Origin: Omphalotus guepiniiformis
Lineage: Eukaryota; Basidiomycota; Agaricomycetes; Agaricales; Omphalotaceae
Assembly: GCA_028554645.1 (NCBI GenBank)
Contig: JAQOOI010000019.1
Span: forward strand, 558,001 to 622,000
DNA: 64,000 nt
Direction: 5' to 3'
Positions 34,729 to 45,017 of the stretch are shown one piece after another (position 1 is the first letter of the stretch; the number at the start of each line of letters is the position of its first letter). A program made the translations under genes and the position numbers. Below the pieces are notes generated by a model, which saw only the letters and a list, made by a program, of their open reading frames with translations, searched no databases and was not told where the DNA came from.

Positions 34729-35507
34729 CATAAATAAGGCCCTTTATGACTTTACGTGCATCTTTAAGTACCTCCTGGTTTTAGCTTTTAATGTATATTT
34801 ACGTTGTATTCATACCTTTGATGATTATTCGAAGTTTGCTGAAGATTCACCAGCGCGATGTCCCCTACGTATCCCTTCGGGGCATACCATAATCACTCAC
34901 CGAGGTCGCTCAACTTTCTCTAATCTGCTTGCTGAGCACCCCGCCAACCAGCGAGGATCGTTTAGAATTGGGCGGAGAGCACTTGCTGCCTGCCTGAAGA
35001 TGAAGTTGATTATAAATAAATGAGTAGCAGCTACATGAGAGCTAAGATATAAGTAAGATATGTACGTTGGTAGATGAGTAACTAGTTGATAAGGAGTCTT
35101 GCGCGTATCTGGCCTCGTCTGGTTGAATACACGTCCTCCTCCCCCACTTCTCCGAGTCGTCTTTATATAAATACAAAAAGAGACACACATATGAACTAGA
35201 ATGCGCATATATCCCCTTCTCCCGCGCATCACCTACATCCATACATCTCTACGCTCTAAGCAGACAACCAGCACACACTATAGTCCCAGCCAGCGTGTAC
35301 TTGCACGGGGACCACCAAATGATTACCATCCAAGTGGTGTGCATACGGTCCAACGAATGTGCGGGGGGAGGGGGCTATGAAATTGAGAAAGAGCATGGGG
35401 CACGCTGAGTATAAGCCAATTTGAATACCCTGCCTCGATCGTCCAGCTGTACATAAAAGAACTTGAAAGTCGACAACAACACTTGAGAGTTGAATCCCGC
35501 CGCCTCT
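34729..35507. other. Convergent 3' spacer
   Basis: Between the 3' ends of transporter copy 2 and the GT15 gene. Frames at 34897-35242 (minus) and 34673-35023 (plus) overlap each other and show no domain. Confidence 0.5.
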
Positions 35508-37177
35508 TCAACTTTGCATGAGTCGATCCCATTTACTCATACACGAGTAGCCATCATAATCTGTTCGCGTTACCCCAAGTCAGTATGAACCTTTGCATGG
35601 AAAAGACAAGGATGGAAGAATCCAGTCTAGGAATGTTACTCACCGAAAGACCTTCCACGATCACAGGTACATTTTCCTCTTCTCCAGCTATCCTCCGATT
35701 GGGGACAGTGAGTGTAAGGCGAATGCTCGTACCCTATCTCGTCGAAGAACTGTATTTGATTTTTTGAGGCGAAGAGAGCTGCGGCGATGGAATGGACGGG
35801 GGCATCTCCCCAACGCTGTGAGAAAGAGTAAAGGTTAGAAAATAGAAACGAACGAGAACGTAGAATGCACACCTCATAGTAAAATCCTCCTTTTGAATCG
35901 AGATACTCGAAGAACTTCATGTATCTTTCTCCTCGCCAGAAGTTCATGTCGGCAATCTCAAAGTTAGACCAGACTACGATATGTGGATGTGGACGTTAAT
36001 GAGTGAAATCCGAGGATGAGTGGAGAGGGAGGACTCACAATGACACAAATTGTATGTGTCCCCGCCGTTTTCACTCATGAATCCCATTGCATTGTCAGGT
36101 GCGACGTATTCCGGGTGGAGCTTGATGAAATCTACGTGTAGAGAGGGAGGAGATGAGACGCGTGAGTTGGCAACGGAGATACGCAGAAACGAACCTTTCA
36201 CATGCCCCCAAAGTGTGGGGATTGTCTTTTCGAATTCATACATGGTGATGGTAAATCCGTAGATCTTGTTATGATCTTCCATGTATACGAAGGGGTCAAA
36301 ATCGATATCGCAGTGGAAGTGGACGTCGGGTTCTATTAGAGGGAAGAAAGATGAGTGCGTGGTAATGGGTATATCGTTAGCTCGACGTACTCTATCCGCC
36401 AATACCAACGGTACTTTTCCAACAAGGGATGCCTAAAGAAGAACTGGCATCACATCAATTTATAGTCGACTATTTTTTCTGTCCAGCAGACTCACCCCAC
36501 TATTAAACCGACACATATTCCTATAGCTCACGCTCCCAGCATAAATGACACCCTCCGACACCATCTTCTCTCTGCTCTCTTTAGCCTTCCCCTCGTCGAT
36601 CGAGTCAGGCTGGAACCAGTGATCATGCGGTACGAGACCGAAATGGACTTTTGAAGAAGTCAAAACTTGTATCCGAGTCTTGAAATTGTCCGTGAATTCT
36701 TCCTCGTTTAACAAAACATACGGGTATTTGTATTTCCTGTTGAACCTGTCTTCGATTTCGCGTATACTGCGCACCGTGCTGTCGAGGTCGCTGTTACGCG
36801 CGAGGATGACGAAGGTGGCGTTGGCTCTGCGAATCAGGGACGTGGTCGAGATATTGGAGTTACCTATGAACGTCGATGCAGGGCTATGGGTAAGCAAATA
36901 CTACTTGAGGCAATATGAGGAAAGAAACGCACCCGCAGGCCTGTAATACTCGTACGGTACCGCGTTTTTCTCCGCCGCTGACTTGGCTTGGCACTGCGAC
37001 GCAAGGATACTGCTTATCGATGTTACCCGTCCGTATTCTTCATGTGTGAAGCTGAGGATGTAGTGTAGACTTATTATATCACAAGTAATATATGTTTAAA
37101 TTTCTTGCATCAATATTGTACAAATGACTTATTATAATCCCAAGGACGACGAGAACATATCGCATTGTCATATTCAT
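35508..37177 (-). CDS. GT15 alpha-1,2-mannosyltransferase (Kre2/Mnt1-like)
   Basis: ATG 37177 gives a type II membrane anchor (MNMTMRYVLVVLGIIIS) that splices in phase 2 (TT|T) to LHYILSFTHEEYG, then a stem (AVPYEYYRPAG) and the catalytic domain. Marks: ATFVILARNSDL, YPYVLLNEEEF, MCRFNSGFFFRHPLLEKYRW, YWRIEPDVHFHCDIDFD, TYNLCHFWSNFEIADMNFWR, GGFFYERWGDAPVHSIA and the Cys-rich end CTCDRG...DYDGYSC. The proposed catalytic Glu of Kre2-type enzymes lies in the NFEIA stretch, which is intact. GT15 enzymes in the Golgi add alpha-1,2-mannose from GDP-mannose to O- and N-linked chains of secreted and wall proteins. About seven introns; the last exon encodes FDYDGYSCMSKWDRLMQS. About 410 residues, the normal size. 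Confidence 0.9.
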
Positions 37178-37739
37178 CTTTACGACCTTGAATTCAGCCC
37201 TTTTCAAGAATACAAGGACTGGGGGAATATGGTTTCCGCGACGTCAAGGTTTTATCAGAAGTACAGTTTCTCTGGCTCGGGCTTGCCAAAAGAACCGAGT
37301 ACGCAGCCAGCAGTTCGGTACGTTTGTCGTGTTTGTCGTCTCGTCTATGTCGTCCACGTCCACGTCAAAATCCTAGTCCTCAACGATGATGATGAGAGTA
37401 GTAGACAAAAAGTGCCTTGATACATCATAACGCGGAGCAGTCGGAGTAGCCTTTACGAAGCGGCGCAGCCTCAAAGACGGGTTGCACGCCGTGCACGGCG
37501 GTACAAGGCCTATACTCTCGGCATACACAATTGAAAAACAATCTTATCAACTAGCGTTGGAATATCTGCTGGTATAGATCATCCTCGAGGGGCAGTGTGT
37601 ATACTACGAATATATATACAGCATAGAAATACAAATATGCTACAAAACAACCAACGATAGCAGCGAACAAATGATGGTTAGAAAGTGCGACGACAACTGA
37701 TAGAGACCCAAGCAAAATAGCATCCCCGAGAAAGCCAAC
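37178..37739. other. Intergenic, no supported gene
   Basis: 5' flank of the GT15 gene and 3' flank of the WG-rich gene. A GC-rich near-palindrome around 37486-37502 (GCACGCCGTGCACGGCG) is the only structure noted. Confidence 0.45.
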
Positions 37740-39872
37740 CTACACAATATGATAGCTCGTTAGATTGCTCAATAAATCTTGCATATACCAAAACCTAGTT
37801 TCTCTTCCCTCCGTCACCGAGTCGACTTCCATCTTAACTTCCACATCACTCTTCCACAAAAGCTGTACCCAAGTCCCACCTAGCCCCATACCAACTCTCA
37901 TCGTCTTACAAGCTTCTTCTTCAAGGAAAATCACCACATCGTCAATAAAAGGATCATGAGGTTTGACAGATCCAACATTTAAATCAACCACAGCCCCCTT
38001 TTCCACAACGGCAGATACCGTATTCAAGGCGTCTGTCAGAAAACCTGGGCTTTGTATATTTCCTAGTCGGCCCATCGTCGATGCCAGTATCCTAGGTAGA
38101 TAACTGGCCCCGTTAACGGAATCTGCAGGGTGGCCCCATGGATGCAACCAAGGTGCTAAAGTGACCCGCCAATACTTCTGCTTCAGCTCCGTCTCGATTG
38201 CCGCAGGTCCCAGACTAGATATTTCGGATTCGGATTCGGATTCTGATTTCACATGAGGTTGATCCTGAGCCACAGTTTGAGCCGGATTCATAGGAAGATC
38301 AGTGAGGTCCATAGGGCGAATATCTTTGATACGCCTGATAGAATACTCGACTATACCTCCTACGTGAGTAGCAGGTAACCCTGTAGGTCCGATGATACTA
38401 GCGGGAACGAAAGACGATGCAGGTGGGGGCAGGGTAAATGTTCCGAGGCCTGGAGCGCTGATGTCAGTATCTTCTGCCCAAGAATTTGTAGTGTTTTGTT
38501 CGTCGTGAGGACTTCCCCAACTACCAGCTCCATAATTGGAAGAGGCCTCGCCCCACCCGCCAGTGGAAGGATCGTGCGAGACGATAGAGGTTCCCCAGAT
38601 AGAAGAACCATTGTTTTCGTCATCACCATCCTGTGTGCTCGTAACCGCGTTCATTGCCCATCCGCATGTATCACCCCAACCACTCATCTCCGACGCTGGT
38701 CCTTGTCCGACGGTTGACTTTTCATCTTTGAGTTCATTTGAATCTTGAAAGATATCTTGTTCCTCGTTCCGTTTACAATTTTTAGATTTGCTCTTCTTCT
38801 TCTTCTCCTTCCTTGCGACTTTATTCGAACCTTCATTCTCGCATGTTACATTCATCGTGGGGATAGATACAGCCTCGGAGTCTTCAGCAATACTGGCCGT
38901 GCCGGAAGGCACTTCAAGTCCTGTGCCACCAGTCGCATTGGCACTGAGGTCCTTTGTCAGACGAGGTGTTGCGCTGAACACCTCTTTACACGCCAGATTC
39001 AGGTTGTCGGGACACGCATGTGCTATCAGTGGAAATAGCGGAAGCTCTACTCTCGCGAGCTCCGTGACCTCCAACGCGAGTCGTAAATTAGGTTCTTGAT
39101 CCGGTAACACTTGGTTGGTTATCAAAAAATTGACGTAGAAAGAAAGTAGTCGAGGGATAATGTCGCAGAAGTGGCCCGTGCTAAGAAGACAATGGGGTTT
39201 ATAGTGAGATATCAACACGAGAGGAACGAAATGAAAAGCAAGCTAACGAATGAACGAACAGAAGAGGATGAAGACCTGTACTCACAAATGCAACCCTTTA
39301 TGAATCATATAGCTTGACAAGTATACCTGTACAGTTCTCGCTGGATCTCGAACGAAAGCAGCGAGCCTATCGAGTTCGTCACCCGCAGCATTCGTTAGTA
39401 GACCAACATACACTTGAAACTAACACCCAATCGGCACGAACGTTCAGTAAAATTACAAGAGAAAAAGAGAGAAAAATGTGCCTTACTAACCTGATCCCAT
39501 CGCGCACGAACTTGCGTCTCGGTTGCGGGCCAGCTTCGGCTCTTGTTGAAAGTATCAGTAGCTAGATACATCTTGTCGTAAACGTGAACATCTCTTCATG
39601 AGGAAGAGAATAGGGACAAATTAGCACGACACGACAACGAAGTGCCTGATATAGAGTACTTACTGATCGCAAACGAATGTTTTGACACCTCGGTTTTGAA
39701 CCTCTTCCCATATCTCCCACCATTGCTTCCGAGGTTCTGCTGGTGACATTGGTACGATCATCTTTTTCGCTTTCTTTTTCTTATTTGCATTCGCGCGAGA
39801 ACCACGCCCGGAGTTGGCACCAGTGTAATTGGATCCTCGTTGGGCATGATGCATGGTAGGGTCCTTAGGCAT
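37740..39872 (-). CDS. WG/GW-rich acidic protein with helical N-terminal domain
   Basis: Not a family I can name. Start at ATG 39872 (MPKDPTMHHAQRGSNYTG), then a basic stretch (ANANKKKKAKKM), then a globular part: WWEIWEEVQNRGVKTFVCDQD, YDKMYLATDTFN, WDQFQVYVGLLTNAAGDELD and IIPRLLSFYVNFLITNQVLP. The middle is disordered, with a Lys cluster (KEKKKKSKSKNCKR) and five Trp-Gly/Gly-Trp sites in about 70 residues (SGWGDT, CGWAM, IWGTS, GGWGEA, SWGSP). A second ordered region ends the protein (YWRVTLAPWLHPWG; VVIFLEEEACKTMRVGMGLGG). Four short introns lie in the first third. Spaced WG/GW in an acidic disordered linker resembles Argonaute hooks (GW182, Tas3); this is inference only. Confidence 0.75.
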
Positions 39873-40282
39873 TGGCGAGGGTAGTTTTGGAGTAGTTGAC
39901 CAAGAAGATCCACAGTTGACAGAGATAACAAGCAGAAGGAAATATAATCCGCACGCGGGTCCAAGTCGGTATTAAAGTAGGCAGCTTGACGAGAAATACT
40001 TGTGAAACTATTCCAATGAGTCACAACGAAGAAGAAAAAATAATTACTGTCAAGAAGGCAAAGCTTACATTCAATTGAGAGACAGTAGATATTCACCCTC
40101 TCTTATCAGGCAAATATCATGAGCAACAGGTTAAAATCAAGAACAACGTCAAATGACAATATAAGTATGAAGGTCGCGAAGAGTCGGCTTCCTGTTTCAA
40201 TTGCCAGAGTGAGCGGACATCGAAAAGCTCTAGCACTTTTGCCGCGGAGTGTCAATACCCTGCGGCTCTCTTCGGCCTCACC
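39873..40282. promoter_or_regulatory. Bidirectional promoter region
   Basis: A 410-bp spacer between divergent start codons (39872 minus, 40283 plus). It must hold both core promoters; no clear TATA is seen in either direction. Confidence 0.4.
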
Positions 40283-40917
40283 ATGTCAGCAGCACAGAGG
40301 TTCAGAGCATACCTGTGAGATAATTCATGATAGCATCTTCGCGCCGCGTAATAATGGGCTGTAATATAGCAACAGAAAGTTCCAAACAGGTGAACTCGTG
40401 TAAGTCGTTCTTTGTGTCTCGCACCTCAACAAATACTAAGTAATCGTTCATGCACCTTCCCCAGAAATGGCTTCCCCTTGCTCTACGCACCGACAGAACG
40501 CCCGCCACCCGCAGACTCCATCGTAAACGGCCGCAGGACCCCCACCTACATGTTGTGCTGGAAACTCGTCATTGAGTCGGACGAAGTTGACGGTAAATAT
40601 ACATGTTTTCTTGGGGATATTGAGGAAGAATTCGCATTTCCACGTTGGGAGGAACGCGAGTACGCGAAACGATTTGGGTGCGTGTTATGAATGAATGAAA
40701 TATTACCCGGTCTGATGGCGAAAGCAGAACCGAGTTTCTGCCCCGTATAACATTCGCCGATCCCTACCTCCTCATCATCCTCGGTGTCAACTTGAACGAC
40801 GAGTATATGGCTTCGATTATGAGGCCTGAGCTGATTGCTGCGGCAAAGGATGCATATGATATATCAGACAACCTTCCTCCCTATTATGACCTCAAATGGA
40901 GAAGAATGCGTATTTGA
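40283..40917 (+). CDS. Small unrecognised protein, about 155 aa
   Basis: I do not recognise it. ATG 40283 (MSAAQRFRAYL) splices across 40303-40367 to NRKFQTGELV, then across an intron ending at 40464 to NGFPLLYAPTERPPP, and finally to GTEFLPRITFADPYLL. It ends WRRMRI at TGA 40915-40917. All three junctions keep frame, which is good evidence for a gene. It contains YMLCWKLVIESDEVDGKY and FLGDIEEEFAFPRWEEREYA, a compact acidic domain with no signal peptide or membrane segment. It is probably cytosolic. Confidence 0.6.
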
Positions 40918-41572
40918 AGTCTTGTCGTCGAGTTCACTAGATGAATGCGACGGTGTTTGAACAAATTTCTCAAGATAGTCTGAAGGAGAGCAAGCAAAAT
41001 GAACATCATGCATTCCTTAGCCTACGACGCAGGAGCCGCAGGTCCTTGAGTGCGGTGCCCTATATCGTCTCGCAGCCCGACCCAGCTGACCATTGGCAGA
41101 TATTCAGACAGGTTCAAAGTGTAGCGCCGAACTTGAACAATTAGCCTCCTCGTTATCAAACACTCCGCTGTGCGCCTTGACATGGGGGAATTCCTGAGCA
41201 GCGCTTTCAATCAAAAGGTATCACCGCCAGGATAAAAGTCTAATTATAAATATCAATGGATACTGAGGGCATTTCAGTACACATCAGAAGCCTCTCCACA
41301 GCAAGACTGATAGGACTTACGCCGAAGCTCAAGCGTTCAACATTTTGTTTGAAAGCAGAAGTTTATAGTATGTACGGAAGACCCAAATACAGATATTCAT
41401 GATGGTATTCACCCTCGAAAGACATGATGACAAACTGCTACCTCCAAGGTCGTCTGTAAGTCGATGAAACACAGAAGGCGTGGTGTCATATGGAAGTACG
41501 AAAACACAGAATCTTCTCCATTCTGTAGCATGTTCGTAGCAACTCGAGGAATTCTAGTGAATGTATGTAGCT
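40918..41572. other. Convergent spacer, no supported gene
   Basis: Between the 3' ends of the small unknown gene and the permease gene. The frame at 40941-41144 has no domain. Confidence 0.5.
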
Positions 41573-44361
41573 CTATGATGCTACTGCCTTGGCTTCATAC
41601 TTTTCCGCTTCCGCAGGTTCCATGACATTGATCCCCATCTCTTCAGCTAACAGAACAAATCTAATCAGAACAAATCGTAGAACCCGGAACATTTGTACGA
41701 ATCACGTACCTGCAATTTGCTGAACAGGCCCAGTAAACCACTTCCTAGCGCTAATTACCCAGAACCCAACACTATATGCAATAACAATTGCAACAGCAAC
41801 GATAGCATAGTTCAACGTCTGCGAATTGACCGGCTAGTGGAATTCATGGGAACATTAGACCTCACAAGCGGGTACACAACAGGATGAAACAAAACGAACA
41901 TTTTCTTGAGGGAGGATGAAAACTATGGAAATGAACGCTATCCAAAGCACCGCCGTGATAGCGACTGGGTAGGAGAACTTGCCCAAGTGGAAAGGTCCAC
42001 GGACGAATTTTTTGCGATATATGACACGTAACGCGATGGGGATGCCTACAAATCAAGATGAGCGCCTGCTACTGCCCGAACAGCATAAAGTTACGCAACC
42101 ATATGAGATATACAGCCCAATCGTAGCAATTGATGTAGCTGCTGAAAAGGCAACGGTACTGCCAAGACTGGGTAAACCAAGGATAAAGCTCAACGTGCAC
42201 GCGAGCCAGACTGAGATAAGAACGGATGATTAGCGATGAAGCATATTCCACCTCGTCAATTACATGCTTACCTGTACGGATAGGGGATTTCCACTTAGCA
42301 TTCACATAGGCGAAGAACTTCGACCCCGGAACACCACCATCACGGGCAAAAGCGTACATCATCCGTGAATTTGACGTGATAGAGAACGTCCTAAAGGACG
42401 AGTCCGTCAGGGTCTCTGACAAGAATGTCACATCAATCTGTTGAACGACCTACCCGCAGAAAAACATCGCCCCGATAACGACCACCTGAAAGGCAAAATG
42501 AATAAGAAGAGGTGAGGGTAACGTCGCATATACATACCATCAATGCGATAGCGCCATTCTCCCCCACACAATCGATGAATATTTGTGCGGCAGGTTGGCC
42601 AGTAGGGGAGTTGATGGTATCCTCCAGATTCTGAATAGAGAACAACATTCCAAGGAGAAGGTACCAGCCGAGTACGGCGGAAACTCCTATGGCCATGACG
42701 ATCCCAATACTTCCAGACATAGCGGCATTTGTGGTCTCCTCGGTCATCTAAATCCAACTTGAGCCAAACTGAAATTGACTCATGCGTAATAGACATACGT
42801 GTGCACTGGCGTCAAAACCTGGCAAGAAATCTCAGACTTCATTTTCAAGGGGACTGAGGAAAGCAATTACCAGTAAGGGTGTACTGAAAGTTTCGGATGA
42901 GCCGTTATGAGGACTTAGTCAAACCAGCTGGAAGTTTAGGCGTACCTGAGCCATGAGAATCTGTTCAAGAGGAGAGGGTCGAATCAGCTTGATATATTTC
43001 CTGCGAAGAATCGTCCACCTACACCGGTGACACAGACGTAGGCAGGACTCGCGCGTTCCGACCAACCTCCGGTGTTGTCGATGAAAGTCTGGAACACAAA
43101 ATGTGCAGACTGATGTGTTGGTGCCTTGGCTAAAATCGCGATCACCAAAGTAAACGTGCCGATTGCATGCCACCAAACGGAAACATTGTTTAGGTGGTGA
43201 AGTATTCCTACCCCGAACGTGTTGATAAGTCCTGAAGAACAATCTTCAAGTAAGTAATGCATTGAACGCCAATGAGAAATTCACTCGCCTTGGGCAACGA
43301 GCACAGCAGCATATACGCCTATGAATAGCTTCCATCAGTGAACCAATGCACAAGTATCAAGGAAAACTTCATCACCTATCTGCGTATTTGGGTTGGGGAC
43401 AAAGCCAGTTTTGAAACTTGAAACTGTGGAGATGAAGCTTGCACATCCAAAGCTATTATAACGAATAAGTGTCACGAGATTCGTTTGTACAACCGTTTTA
43501 CATACCTGATCCCAGTCGTGACAGCGACCTGGCCTAATAGGTTAAACCAGCCTATGTTTCGACATTATCAGTTTTAGGTTCGAGCACGAGAGTAATCTCT
43601 TCGCTAACCAGTAATCCACGACGCCAGAGCTGCATCCTGCGGCCTTGAAAGCATGGCGGCCCAGAAATATGGCCCTCCCGAAGTGGGGTGGGCACTAATG
43701 AATAGATCGTATTTCATTTTTATCCCCTTTTTCACTAACTTGAACGAGCTGACCTGCAAACCTCTGGTGAAAGAAATGAGTTGAGCTGCTGGGGGTGATC
43801 ACACGACACAGTGCTTACCAGCCATTGCCATTCCAACGATGAGGGTGAAGAAGGCTGATATGTGTCATGAGTACAGAACGCGCCTATCTTGCGGTCCCGG
43901 ACACTTACAGACAATAATCCATCCCCAAACCATGACCGCCGGACCACCGGTGTTCTAAAGTACTGTAAGCTTGTAGCTGAGGAAAAGGGGATGGAAACCG
44001 TACCAATCCGTATAGGAAAAGGGACATGGTCCCCGTTATTACAGATATGATTGAAAAAGAGACCTGGACAACCGAATTCAATGTTCCTTCTTAGTATCAT
44101 ATCGGGTGCCCTCGTACCCCGAAATTCTGAGAATAAGGGTCCGTCAAAAGGCGCGTCCAAACATAGATGATAAGGCAAAGCGTACCTGCATGAGACCCAA
44201 TTCTCGTCTGCACCATATCTTTTTTTCAGATAATGTCTATCTGTAGCGGCTGAATGCACGTACTTGAGCTCCTGCTTATACCCCATCCTAGCCAACTCGG
44301 CTTCGTCCTTCTGCATAGTCGTATCGGTGGCGGCAACAGCGGATTCCTTTTCGTCTAACAT
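41573..44361 (-). CDS. APC-family amino acid/GABA permease
   Basis: ATG 44361 (MLDEKESAVAATDTT) leads to MGYKQELK, the N-terminal mark of fungal GABA/choline/amino-acid permeases. Many small exons then encode VSFSIISVITGTMSLFLYGL, NTGGPAVMVWGWIIV, CSAHPTSGGPYFWAAMLS, WFNLLGQVAVTTGIS, GLINTFGVGILHHLNNVSV, AHMTEETTNAAMSGSIGIVM, NSRMMYAFARDGGVPG and WKSPIRT, with a charged tail EEMGINVMEPAEAEKYEAK. Twelve membrane segments are expected; it is a plasma- or vacuolar-membrane carrier of GABA, amino acids or choline. At the first membrane segment the frame does not join: KRN-like sequence near 44080 is out of frame with VSFSIIS at 44059. That is a missed splice, a sequence error or a real frameshift. 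More than ten introns. Confidence 0.8.
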
Positions 44362-45017
44362 GCCGGTCGTTCAAAGCAGAGAAAGAGAGCCTAATGTCAT
44401 ACTCCATTGGTGCGCACATATAAGTATGCATTGAAAATTTGATGGCAGCGGGGAAGATAAGGTGCGACACGTGATACCGATTTCGTAAAGATTTTGATAT
44501 CTTTCAGGAACGATTATCTTGGTTCGCCGATTGGTCGTATCAAAGACTCCAGACAACTGAAAAGCATCAAGAATTCAAGGCAAGAAAATCGTACATTTCA
44601 GATGAAATATCATACACAAAGACAATACAAAGAACGAGTAAATACTAGACCTTAAAACAGCACAATATATGATTTCTACACAAGTCATCAGCAAAACCTC
44701 AGGCCTCAGGCCTCAGCAATCATTGTGCACGCGATCATGGTGGTCCAAATTTCAAAAAACTCGAAGAGTAGCGGAGTCATTACATAGTAGGCCCGGATCC
44801 TTCACATATTGTCAATTGATAGAGAAAAGACTGCTGGAGAGTTTTGGAATGCAGTCGGGATGTTTCGTTATCGCAAGTGCAATCCCTTCAGGTCAGAGTC
44901 TTTCTTGCCCTCGGGGATAGACCTTCGCTAGACGGAGCTCCTCTTGAGCCAAGAAACGATCCACACCACACATAAGGGCAAACTCACCGAAGACGCTGCG
45001 CTGCGTACATTCGCTCA
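44362..45017. other. Intergenic, no supported gene
   Basis: 5' flank of the permease gene and 3' flank of the Zn2Cys6-like gene. The frame at 44669-44920 has no domain. A short direct repeat, CAGGCCTCAGGCCTCAG, lies near 44700. Confidence 0.45.

Noticed and set aside
28680..37177. A functional link between the transporter pair and the GT15 mannosyltransferase
   Set aside because: Adjacent only by position; GT15 is a general Golgi enzyme and is convergent to the transporters.
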